A stretch of DNA of 15,379 nucleotides, taken from Aliicoccus persicus_A (lineage in GTDB: Bacteria > Bacillota > Bacilli > Staphylococcales > Salinicoccaceae). Made by a program: the position numbers and the translations under genes. This document shows, one piece after another, positions 6,296 through 13,700 of this stretch. The notes under the pieces were generated by a model. That model made no database searches. It was given only the letters and a program-made list of their open reading frames with translations, and was not told the DNA's origin. Location of the stretch: positions 1-15,379 of the forward strand of contig DYYI01000005.1 in NCBI GenBank assembly GCA_020741755.1, in the 5' to 3' direction. How positions within the stretch are numbered: the stretch's first letter is position 1; each line of letters opens with the position of its first letter.

Positions 6296-8011
6296 CTAAA
6301 CGTGTGAAAACTGTGCATCATATAATGCTCTGTAATGACCGTCTTTTCTTTCTAACAGCTCTTCATGTGTACCGACTTCTGTAATGCCTTGTTTCGTCAC
6401 AACCATGATGCGATCCGCATTTTTGATTGTTGCCAATCTATGTGCAATGACCAATGTCGTACGTCCGACAGATAATCGATTCAGTGCCGTTTGAATAAAT
6501 CGTTCTGTTTCAGTATCAAGAGCACTTGTTGCTTCATCTAGAATTAAGATTGGCGGATTCTTTAAGAACATGCGAGCGATCGCAACACGTTGTTTCTGTC
6601 CACCAGATAGTTTCACACCACGTTCACCGACTATTGTATCTAGCTTTTTCGGATAATTTTCAACTAATTCACTAAGTTGGGCTTTATCTAGCGCCTCATA
6701 AATCTCTTCATCCGTAGCATCTGGTTTTCCATATGCTACGTTTTCACGTAATGTACCAGCAAACAAAAATACATCTTGTTGAACAATACCGATATTCTCA
6801 CGCAATGTTTTTAGTGTGACATCTTTTATATCTGTACCATCAATAGTGATGCGTCCACGCTTTACATCATAGAATCTTGGGAGTAGGGCACTGATTGTTG
6901 TTTTACCAGCACCACTTGGTCCTACGAATGCGATTGTTTCACCTGGACTGATATCAAACGATATATTATTTAGAACATTTTTATCTTCATAGCCAAACGT
7001 CACGTTCTCATATTTAATCTCACCTTTAACATGAGTCATTGGTCTTGCATCGTCTCTCTCTTGGACTTCGGGCACTTCTCTAATTGTTTCTAAGAAGTGT
7101 TTAAAACCTGCAATACCATTTGGGTAAAGTTCAATCACTGCATTGATTTTTTCAAGTGGTTTAAATAATATATTTGAAATTAAAATAAATGCAGCAAACT
7201 CACCGTAAGTTAAATCACCAATCGTGACATAATATGCACCTGCTATTAAGATGAATACTGTCACAAGTCTCATCAACATATATGTACTCGAGTTATTGAA
7301 TGACATGATCCTATACGCTTTTAACTTCGTGCGTCTGAAGGCTTCGTTAATCTCTTGGAAGTTTTTCATTTCACGTGCTTCTGCTGCAAACGCTTGAACT
7401 AAACGAATGCCGCCGATTTTATCTTCGATCATGTGGTTGAAATCAGAAACACGACCAAACAATTCTCTAAATGCAACTGTCATGCGTTTATTAAAGTAAA
7501 TGGCAATGGCTAGAATTAACGGTACGATAACAAATGAAATAATTGCAAGTTCAGGGTGAATCCAATACATAATACCAAATGCCCCTAGAAGCGTCATAAG
7601 TGCTATAAACAAGTCTTCTGGACCATGGTGGGCCATTTCACCGATATTCATTAAATCGTTCGTTAAACGTGTTAAAAGCTTTCCTGTTTTCGTGTTGTCA
7701 AAAAAACTGTAAGACATCTTTTGAATATGACCATATAAATCACTTCTTATGTCTCTCTCAATATTGGTCCCTAACATATGCCCCCAATAAGTGACGACAA
7801 ACTGAAGTATTGTATTAATCAGGTAAATAACGAGTAAACCGATTGCAGCAAGTATGATCCATTGCCAGTTTCCAGTCGGTAAAAGATTATCAATAAAAGC
7901 ACTAACAATTACCGGAAATGACAATTCTAAAAGACCGACAAGCACTGCACTGACGAAGTCAATCGTGAACAGTCCTTTATACGGTCTATAATAAGAAAAG
8001 AACTTTTTCAA
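6296..8011 (-). CDS. Half-size ABC exporter (MsbA/Sav1866/BmrA type), TTG start
   Basis: This 571-aa protein fuses a six-helix ABC transmembrane domain (about residues 1-310) with a nucleotide-binding domain; it would work as a homodimer exporting lipids, drugs or peptides. All ATPase motifs are intact: Walker A GPSGAGKTT (364-372), Q-loop VQQD (410-413), signature LSGGQ (468-472), Walker B ILILDE (488-493) and H-loop His524. The closest pattern I know is multidrug exporters like Sav1866, but the substrate cannot be read from sequence. The first codon is TTG (8009-8011), preceded by AAGGGG about 9 nt upstream; an in-frame GTG at 8032-8030 would add seven residues but has no ribosome binding site. 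The C45 hydrolase gene ends 42 bp upstream, so the two probably share a transcript. A minus-strand TATAAT at 8049-8044 could give extra initiation. Confidence 0.92.
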   Translation of the reverse strand: MKKFFSYYRPYKGLFTIDFVSAVLVGLLELSFPVIVSAFIDNLLPTGNWQWIILAAIGLLVIYLINTILQFVVTYWGHMLGTNIERDIRSDLYGHIQKMSYSFFDNTKTGKLLTRLTNDLMNIGEMAHHGPEDLFIALMTLLGAFGIMYWIHPELAIISFVIVPLILAIAIYFNKRMTVAFRELFGRVSDFNHMIEDKIGGIRLVQAFAAEAREMKNFQEINEAFRRTKLKAYRIMSFNNSSTYMLMRLVTVFILIAGAYYVTIGDLTYGEFAAFILISNILFKPLEKINAVIELYPNGIAGFKHFLETIREVPEVQERDDARPMTHVKGEIKYENVTFGYEDKNVLNNISFDISPGETIAFVGPSGAGKTTISALLPRFYDVKRGRITIDGTDIKDVTLKTLRENIGIVQQDVFLFAGTLRENVAYGKPDATDEEIYEALDKAQLSELVENYPKKLDTIVGERGVKLSGGQKQRVAIARMFLKNPPILILDEATSALDTETERFIQTALNRLSVGRTTLVIAHRLATIKNADRIMVVTKQGITEVGTHEELLERKDGHYRALYDAQFSHV

Positions 8012-8053
8012 TTGTCCAACCCCTTTTTCACATAATATTTTCTATTATACTAC

Positions 8054-9121
8054 TTATTGAAACGAAATTTCGAAAATATCACTCGGATTACACGGTTGAC
8101 CAACATAAATTTTTCCAGTTTTATTCGTTAAATTTTGTATGATACTAAATACCGTAATACCTTCAACTGTACCATCATCGTTTTGGATATGACGACAGAT
8201 CGACATTGGTGAATTCTCATGGTCCGATAACCATGAATGGATCACATCTTCATCGATCAACTTATCATTTTCAATTGCATCATTCATTAACTGTTTAATA
8301 CGCTCAAGCCTTAAATAAGAATTGTCATTTTCAAGTGGCGTCAATTTAACATTCTTTTTAATTTCTTCACTATTAAAGTGATTCGTGTGGCACAATGCAC
8401 CTGCATCAACAAACCCTTTACTCGTTACAAGATTTGGTGTGATTTCATTATTGATGAGTCTCTTTGTCTCTCCGTTATCTTGCGCCATGATGAAGTTACC
8501 TGCAGCAGAAACTTTTTCATCGCGAACGAGTGCATGTGCTTCATCAATATCTGTACAATTCAATATTTCTCTAAGCGCCAAATGAATAGGTAGACCTTCC
8601 TTATAATCTTGGATCATAAGTGCATTGAGTCCAATACCTAAGCCATGGCTGTTACTTCCGACCTTGGCTAAAATTCCCGCTTCTGTCACAGTGCGAATCG
8701 AATGATTCTTTCCTTCAATCTCAGCAAAGATTAAGCTTCCAGTTTGATCGCTCATCCAATCCCAGTTTTGTGCAATATATAAATCATTATCGTTGCCCTT
8801 ACTATAGCTAAGAGAAGTACAGCCATCTTTAGAAGAGGTGAGGGCAATCTCACTCCGTGCATTCAGTGTTAAGATGTCATAAAAATCAACACCAGCACCT
8901 TTCGCGACACCTTCCATTTCTTCAAGTAAATGAGGAAAGTTTTTTTCTAAATAATTCATGAAAAACTTTCCTTTCTCGACAGCTTCTTTCCATGTAAAAC
9001 CGTTGTTTTCCCTAAATAATCGTTCATATGAATTCAGACTGAGATGCACTTTATCTTTTGCAGAACTTCCATGCTGATATCCAATTTCACTCGGTGTTCC
9101 ACTTAATGTAATCCGCTTCAT
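8054..9121 (-). CDS. C45-family Ntn hydrolase / acyltransferase-like protein
   Basis: This 355-aa protein belongs to the family of acyl-CoA:6-aminopenicillanic acid acyltransferase (peptidase family C45). Such proteins cut themselves to free an N-terminal cysteine nucleophile and then hydrolyse or transfer amide-linked acyl groups. The expected autocleavage point Gly100-Cys101 is present in KDGCTSLS, preceded by LNARSE; in the fungal enzyme the matching bond is Gly102-Cys103. Other family features are the N-terminal SGTPSEIGYQHG, AQNWDW about 20 residues after the cysteine, and the later AAGNFIMAQ. No signal peptide is seen, so it should act in the cytosol. The natural substrate of bacterial members is mostly unknown. 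The ATG at 9121 has AAGGAGAG 9 nt upstream. The ABC exporter follows after 42 bp, suggesting that the enzyme and the pump handle related compounds; that is inference. Confidence 0.88.
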   Translation of the reverse strand: MKRITLSGTPSEIGYQHGSSAKDKVHLSLNSYERLFRENNGFTWKEAVEKGKFFMNYLEKNFPHLLEEMEGVAKGAGVDFYDILTLNARSEIALTSSKDGCTSLSYSKGNDNDLYIAQNWDWMSDQTGSLIFAEIEGKNHSIRTVTEAGILAKVGSNSHGLGIGLNALMIQDYKEGLPIHLALREILNCTDIDEAHALVRDEKVSAAGNFIMAQDNGETKRLINNEITPNLVTSKGFVDAGALCHTNHFNSEEIKKNVKLTPLENDNSYLRLERIKQLMNDAIENDKLIDEDVIHSWLSDHENSPMSICRHIQNDDGTVEGITVFSIIQNLTNKTGKIYVGQPCNPSDIFEISFQ

Positions 9122-9151
9122 CGTATCTCTCCTTCATTGTCTCTACGAATA

Positions 9152-9180
9152 TTTATATCACAGTTCAATTTTATATACAA
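9152..9180 (-). promoter_or_regulatory. Probable promoter of the C45-exporter operon
   Basis: On the minus strand: -35 TTGTAT (9180-9175), a 17-bp spacer and -10 TATAAA (9157-9152). This places the start about 25 nt before the ATG at 9121. The remainder of the 253-bp divergent intergenic region is A/T-rich with no gene that I can see. Confidence 0.5.
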
Positions 9181-9315
9181 AGTTGTAAGTATATTGTTTA
9201 ATAGTTTTATTTTATGAAGTTTTAACATTCTTAGAGTTTTTATAAGTAGGAATCATACTGTAATTTTATGTCGTGAATATTATTTATTTTTTATGAATAA
9301 AATGCCGCAATATTA

Positions 9316-9344
9316 TTGTAATCGTTTTCACATATGGATATACT
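9316..9344 (+). promoter_or_regulatory. Promoter of the solute-binding protein gene
   Basis: -35 TTGTAA (9316-9321), a 17-bp spacer and -10 TATACT (9339-9344). Predicted start near 9351, about 24 nt before the ATG at 9375, which has GGAGG at 9361-9365. Confidence 0.65.
9317..9330 (+). promoter_or_regulatory. cre site (CcpA operator)
   Basis: The 14-mer TGTAATCGTTTTCA fits the cre consensus TGWNANCGNTNWCA at every fixed position. It covers most of the -35 box and the first half of the spacer of the promoter at 9316-9344, a position that normally gives carbon catabolite repression by CcpA with HPr-Ser-P. Binding is predicted, not shown. Confidence 0.72.
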
Positions 9345-9374
9345 CAACACATAACGATATGGAGGTATTACATA

Positions 9375-11030
9375 ATGAAATTAAGTAAGCACCTAAAAAC
9401 ATTAGCTTTAGCGTCGGCTGGTTTAGTTTTAGTTTCGACTTTAAATCACGAAGAAGTAAATGCACAAGAAGATGGCAGTTTAGTTATCGGTTTATCGAGT
9501 GATATTTCATCACTTGATCCACATCGTTCTAATGACGTGTATTCGTCACAAGTTAGATCTCAAATATATGAACGATTGATTGGACATGATTTAGACATGA
9601 ATCTCGTACCAATGCTTGCAACAGAATGGGAACAGGTAGATGATGTCACTTGGAATTTCAAACTTGAAGAGGGCGTAATGTTCCATGAAGGCTCGGAATT
9701 AACATCAGAAGATGTTCAAGCGACTTTTGAACGTGTAAAGGATGAAGCAGTCGCTGCCGATGTTGCATTCCTATTTGAAATGATAGACGAAGTTGAAATT
9801 ATTGATGATTATGAGTTCAACATTATTACTGAGTATCCTTTCGCACCTTTACTGAACCACTTATCTCACGTAACGGGTGGGATTATGAGTAAAGAATTAT
9901 TAGATGCTGACTATCAGTATGCCATTGATAATGCCGGATTAGATATTACAGTCGAAGAGTATTACGAGCTTCGTGAAGAGGGTGGCGATGAGTATCAAGA
10001 AATTGTAGATGAGATTGGTATTGATCTAAACACTGTAACGAATGAAAGTCCTGACGGTACAGGTCCACTTAAATTCGTAAGCCGTGCACCAGGTGATAAT
10101 GTCGTACTTGAAAGAAATGAAGATTATCGTGTTGAAGATTTAGCTTTTGAAGAAGTGACATTCACAGTAAACACTGAATCTGGTTCACGTATGGCTGAAC
10201 TACAGACAGGTACTGCGCATGTATTGCATGCATTATCACCATCATCTGTGACTCAAGTTGAAACGACAGATGGGATGGAACTTTTATAAGTGGATGGACT
10301 TGGACTTTCATAGATGACATATGATATTCGTAAAGAACCATTTGACGATCCTAAAGTAAGACAAGCGATTGCATATGCAGTCGATAGAGAGAGTATCGCA
10401 ACGCACATCTATGAAGATAATGCGTCACCAGCAATCAGCCCATTAGCACCACCTGTATGGGGACATAACCCAGATGTTGATACGATTCAATATGATCCAG
10501 AATATGCGGCTGAGTTACTGAGTGAAACAGATGTTGCAGATGGATTTACGACAAGTCTTTGGGTTACGGATAACCAACAAGTTGTAGAGATGGCAACATT
10601 GATTCAAGAAAATCTAGCTGAGATTGGTATTGAAGTGAATATTGAATTGATGGACTTTGGTACATTATGGCAACGTACGGGAGATGGTGAACATGAAATG
10701 ATGATTGTCGGTTGGACAACGTCAACGGCCGATGCGGACTACGGTACGTATTCACTGCTTCACACAGATAACCAAGGTGCAGCGGGTAACAGAACATTCA
10801 TCTCAGATCCAGAACTTGATGACTTACTCGAACGTGGTCGAGGGGAATCAGATGAAGATTTAAGATATGAGATTTACACAGAGGCACAAAATTACTTAGT
10901 TGAAATCGCACCGATGACAAATATTATTCATGCGAAGAGCATCATTGCTTACAATTCGGATTTTGTGACAGGAGTAGAACTCTTCCCGAGTGGCTATATC
11001 AATCTAATGAATATTGAATTTGTAGAATAG
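9375..11030 (+). pseudogene. Peptide-type ABC solute-binding protein, interrupted by two in-frame stops
   Basis: Read through, this is a 551-codon substrate-binding protein of the OppA/DppE/AppA type (SBP family 5), which captures peptides or nickel-like ligands for an ABC importer. The family signature SLDPHRSND is near the N-terminus and EPFDDPKVRQAIAYAVDRE at about 318-336. Both halves are in one frame; TAA at 10287-10289 and TAG at 10311-10313 split it into 304, 7 and 238 residues. Around the breaks the text reads MELL-stop-VDGLGLS-stop-MTYD, just as expected if each stop replaced one sense codon. The N-terminus is a Sec signal peptide with a likely cut after Ala30 (VNA/QE) and no lipobox cysteine. 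No permease or ATPase genes adjoin it. The ATG at 10314 has no ribosome binding site. It is probably a recent pseudogene; sequencing error or coupled re-initiation is the alternative. Confidence 0.85.
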
Positions 11031-11037
11031 CATAAAG

Positions 11038-11080
11038 AAACGGCTTTGGAATCTTTTAGGAAAATTCCAAGGCCGTTTTT
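11038..11080 (+). terminator. Intrinsic terminator of the binding protein gene
   Basis: The 15-bp arms at 11038-11052 and 11064-11078 pair fully apart from one G-U (core ACGGCTTTGGAAT against ATTCCAAGGCCGT), with an 11-nt loop, and are followed by a T run through 11080. It begins 8 bp after the stop. An intact terminator agrees with this gene having been functional until recently. Confidence 0.92.
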
Positions 11081-11108
11081 AATTTGGTTTTCGATTTAGA
11101 ATGCAAGC

Positions 11109-11261
11109 TGCCAATTCAAACGATTATTTTCATCCGAATTGGCAGAAATAATCAAACGTTGCCAATTCAACCCTTATTATCCTTATGAATTGGCAGGAAA
11201 ATTAAAAACCTGCCAGTTCAAGTCATTTTCTAGGCTTGAATTGGCAGGCTTAATTAAATTT
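11109..11261. repeat. Three tandem 51-bp palindromic units
   Basis: Units at 11109-11159, 11160-11210 and 11211-11261 each have the same plan: left arm TGCCAATTCAA (third copy TGCCAGTTCAA), 16 variable bases, right arm GAATTGGCAG, 14 variable bases. The left arms start exactly 51 bp apart and so do the right arms (11136, 11187, 11238). Each unit folds into a hairpin: a 10-bp stem in units 1 and 2, and a 14-bp stem with one G-U in unit 3 (11209-11222 with 11235-11248). Arms are almost invariant while loops and spacers have diverged. The array fills most of the gap between the binding protein terminator and the end of the ABC-F gene. It is not a CRISPR: repeats are too short, split and self-complementary. 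Confidence 0.9.
11209..11248 (-). terminator. Probable terminator of the ABC-F gene (third repeat unit)
   Basis: The third unit forms the strongest hairpin: 14-bp stem CCTGCCAGTTCAAG (11209-11222) with 11235-11248 and a 12-nt loop. On the minus strand it is followed directly by TTTTTAATTTT (11208-11198). It starts 19 bp beyond the stop of the ABC-F gene. Units 1 and 2 lack such a clean T run on either strand, so only this one looks like a true terminator. Confidence 0.75.
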
Positions 11262-11267
11262 CATATA

Positions 11268-12872
11268 TTATTTCGAAAGTACACCTGTATCTTGTAGATA
11301 TTCTTCGTATGTTAGTTCCTTAGATACACTGCCTGCAGGAGACAAATCAATCACACGATTTGCAATTGTATTTACAAATTCAAAGTCATGTGATGTGAAG
11401 ATAATTGATCCTTTGAATCGTTTCAATCCATCATTGACTGCTGTAATACTTTCTAAGTCCAAGTGGTTTGTCGGTTCATCAAACAAGAGCACATTTGATT
11501 TTGTCAACATCATCTTACTCATCATTGCACGGACTTTTTCTCCACCGGATAAAACCGATGCTTTTTTCTTCGCTTCTTCACCACTGAACAACATACGGCC
11601 TAAGAATCCTCTTAAGAATGTTTCCGTTTGCTCATCTTCTGGTGCATATTGTCTTAACCATTCAACGAGTGAAAGGTTAACACCTTCAAAGTATTTTGAA
11701 TTATCCTTCGGGAAATATGCTTGCGACGTAGTCACACCCCAACGTACTTCGCCTTCATCTGGTTTAATTTCTCCAGCAAGTATGCGAAGTAGGGTCGTAC
11801 GACCAATTTCAGTACCACCAATGAGTACAGCTTTGTCATATGGATTTACAACGAAGCTCACATTATCCAATACTTTTTGACCATCGATTGAATGCGTTAA
11901 TCCAATGACCTGTAATAACTCATTCCCAATTTCACGCTCTGGTGTAAATCCAATGAATGGGTATTTACGTGACGATGGGCGAATATCATCCAGTTCAATC
12001 TTATCGAGCATTTTCTTACGGCTCGTTGCTTGTTTTGACTTTGATGCATTCGCACTAAATCGTGCAATGAAGTCTTTTAATTCCTTCATTTTTTCTTCTT
12101 TTTTCTTGTTTTGTTCTTGCGCCATCGATAGAGCAAGCTGACTTGATTGGTACCAGAAATCATAATTACCAACGTATAGTTGTATTTTCCCAAAGTCTAA
12201 GTCTGCAATATGTGTACACACATTATTTAAAAAGTGTCTGTCGTGGCTGACAACAATAACAGTATTTTCAAAATCAATTAAGAAATCTTCTAACCACTGA
12301 ATTGCTTCGATGTCTAAACCGTTTGTCGGCTCATCGAGTAATAGTACATCAGGAGATCCAAACAAACTCTGTGCAAGTAACACTTTAACTTTTTGGTTAT
12401 TTTCAAGTTCACTCATGTTCTTGTCGACTAAATCACTTTCAATACCTAAACCATGTAGTAAACTCTCAGCATCACTTTCAGCTGTCCAACCACCCATTTC
12501 TCCATACTCTGCCTCAAGTTCAGCAGCACGGATACCGTCTTCATCAGAGAAATCTGGTTTCATATAAATCTCGTCTTTTTCTTTGGAAATTCTCCATAAA
12601 TCTTCGTGACCCATCATCACAACATCGAGTACACGATGATCTTCATATCCAAAATGGTCCTGTTTTAAAACAGCTAATCTCTCGTCTGCACCCATAGATA
12701 CATGGCCAGTCTGAGCGTCGAGATCACCTGACAAAATCTTTAAAAACGTTGATTTTCCTGCACCATTCGCCCCAATTAAACCGTAGCAGTTACCTGGTGT
12801 AAATTTAATGTTTACATCTTCAAATAATTTACGATCTCCAAATCTCAAACTTACATCTGTTACTTGTAACAT
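11268..12872 (-). CDS. ABC-F family ATPase, YkpA/YbiT type
   Basis: This 534-aa cytosolic protein has two ABC ATPase domains and no membrane segment, the layout of ABC-F proteins, which act on ribosomes in translation or in resistance to ribosome-targeting antibiotics. NBD1: Walker A GANGAGKST (34-42), a degenerate signature region MSELENNQKVKVLLAQ and Walker B VLLLDEPTNGLD. The interdomain linker includes a Lys-rich helix (EQNKKKEEKMKELKDF) and SANASKSKQATSRKK. NBD2: P-loop GGTEIGRTT with Arg358 in place of lysine, signature LSGGEKVRAM and Walker B VLLFDEPTNHLD. From memory, Bacillus YkpA has a similar linker and a degenerate second P-loop, so housekeeping YkpA-like function is more likely than resistance. 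The ATG at 12872 has AGGAGA upstream. No attenuator-like leader is visible, unlike many resistance ABC-F genes. Confidence 0.92.
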   Translation of the reverse strand: MLQVTDVSLRFGDRKLFEDVNIKFTPGNCYGLIGANGAGKSTFLKILSGDLDAQTGHVSMGADERLAVLKQDHFGYEDHRVLDVVMMGHEDLWRISKEKDEIYMKPDFSDEDGIRAAELEAEYGEMGGWTAESDAESLLHGLGIESDLVDKNMSELENNQKVKVLLAQSLFGSPDVLLLDEPTNGLDIEAIQWLEDFLIDFENTVIVVSHDRHFLNNVCTHIADLDFGKIQLYVGNYDFWYQSSQLALSMAQEQNKKKEEKMKELKDFIARFSANASKSKQATSRKKMLDKIELDDIRPSSRKYPFIGFTPEREIGNELLQVIGLTHSIDGQKVLDNVSFVVNPYDKAVLIGGTEIGRTTLLRILAGEIKPDEGEVRWGVTTSQAYFPKDNSKYFEGVNLSLVEWLRQYAPEDEQTETFLRGFLGRMLFSGEEAKKKASVLSGGEKVRAMMSKMMLTKSNVLLFDEPTNHLDLESITAVNDGLKRFKGSIIFTSHDFEFVNTIANRVIDLSPAGSVSKELTYEEYLQDTGVLSK

Positions 12873-12904
12873 TTAAACATTCTCCTAATCAAGTATTCTT
12901 AAAG

Positions 12905-12913
12905 AATATACCA
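12905..12913 (-). promoter_or_regulatory. Extended -10 promoter of the ABC-F gene
   Basis: On the minus strand 12913-12905 read TGGTATATT, an extended -10 element; no good -35 lies at the right distance. Transcription would start near 12898, leaving a leader of about 26 nt. A near-perfect DNA palindrome, TATTCTTAAAGAATA (12894-12908), overlaps the -10 and start site and could be an operator. For the divergent sirtuin gene I see only TATATT at 12934-12939, without a convincing -35. Confidence 0.45.
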
Positions 12914-12956
12914 TATTTGTGGTAACATTAATATATATTGAGCATAGGGGATTCGT

Positions 12957-13697
12957 ATGGATACTCAAATTTTAAAATTCAAAGAATGTCTAGATAATAG
13001 TAATAAAATCGTCTTTTTCACAGGTGCCGGAATTTCCGTTGCGAGTGGCATTCCAGACTTTCGAAGTATGGGCGGTTTGTTTGATGAAATAACGAAAGAC
13101 GGCTACTCTCCGGAATACTTATTATCACACCAACATCTGGTTGATGATAAGGATAGCTTTGCGAATTTTTATCAGAAGCGATTGTTACTAGCAAATAAAA
13201 AACCGAATGTCGCTCATAACTTTATTGCTACACTTGAACAATCAGGACAATCGCTCGGTGTCGTCACTCAAAATATTGATGGCTTACATCGTGATGCAGG
13301 AAGCAGTAATGTCGATGAATTACATGGCAGCTTAAACGATTACTATTGTATTGGTTGTAATGCACAATATACAAAACAAAGAATTCTAGATGATAGATTA
13401 AAATATTGTACGAAATGTAATGATGTATTACGACCGGACATCGTACTTTATGGTGAAATGTTAGATGAGTTGACCGTTTTATCTGCTATTAATAAAATTT
13501 CAAATGCAGATATGCTCATCGTCATCGGATCATCACTCGTTGTACATCCTGCTGCATCCTTCATTGAGTACTTTAATGGTGATAACTTAATTATAATTAA
13601 TAAAGATAAAACACCGTACGATGGCCAAGCAGATATTGTATTCAATACGGATGTTGTCGAAATTATAGAGAAAATAAACGAATTGAAAGAGAGTTAA
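12957..13697 (+). CDS. SIR2-family NAD-dependent protein deacylase
   Basis: This 246-aa sirtuin removes acyl groups from lysines using NAD+, giving nicotinamide and O-acyl-ADP-ribose. The NAD-binding motif GAGISVASGIPDFRS (23-37), TQNIDGLH (104-111) and catalytic His123 in ELHGS are present. Cys131, Cys134, Cys151 and Cys154 form the structural zinc site. The C-terminal Rossmann part has VIGSSLVVHPAASF and IIINKDKTPYD. I see no Ala-Arg-Tyr-x-Arg succinyl-binding pattern, so plain deacetylation is more likely than desuccinylation, though this is inference. The ATG at 12957 has AGGGG at 12946-12950. cvfB follows after only 3 bp, so it is the first gene of a three-gene operon. Cytosolic; targets unknown. 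Confidence 0.93.
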   Translation: MDTQILKFKECLDNSNKIVFFTGAGISVASGIPDFRSMGGLFDEITKDGYSPEYLLSHQHLVDDKDSFANFYQKRLLLANKKPNVAHNFIATLEQSGQSLGVVTQNIDGLHRDAGSSNVDELHGSLNDYYCIGCNAQYTKQRILDDRLKYCTKCNDVLRPDIVLYGEMLDELTVLSAINKISNADMLIVIGSSLVVHPAASFIEYFNGDNLIIINKDKTPYDGQADIVFNTDVVEIIEKINELKES

Positions 13698-13700
13698 TAT

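Noticed and set aside
8012..8032. GTG at 8032-8030 as the start of the ABC exporter
   Set aside because: No ribosome binding site precedes it, while AAGGGG is well placed for the TTG at 8011.
9200..9310. Small RNA or riboswitch in the divergent intergenic region
   Set aside because: Only A/T-rich sequence with short, weak inverted repeats; no terminator hairpin and no conserved riboswitch core visible.
10287..10313. Recoded stops (pyrrolysine or readthrough)
   Set aside because: TAA is not a known recoding stop here, no readthrough context such as a following CTA is seen, and two different stops would both have to be read.
9375..11030. Frameshift or two separate genes for the binding protein
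   Set aside because: Both open stretches are in the same frame and the text between them continues the family sequence, so it is one gene with two stops; the second ATG has no ribosome binding site.
11109..11261. CRISPR array
   Set aside because: The repeated parts are two short arms of 10-11 bp that pair with each other, separated alternately by 16 and 14 variable bases; there is no 24-37 bp direct repeat and no cas gene in the window.
11395..11880. 161-codon plus-strand open frame
   Set aside because: It lies wholly antisense to the ABC-F gene, has no family resemblance and a Ser/Phe-rich shadow composition, and no promoter or ribosome binding site of note.
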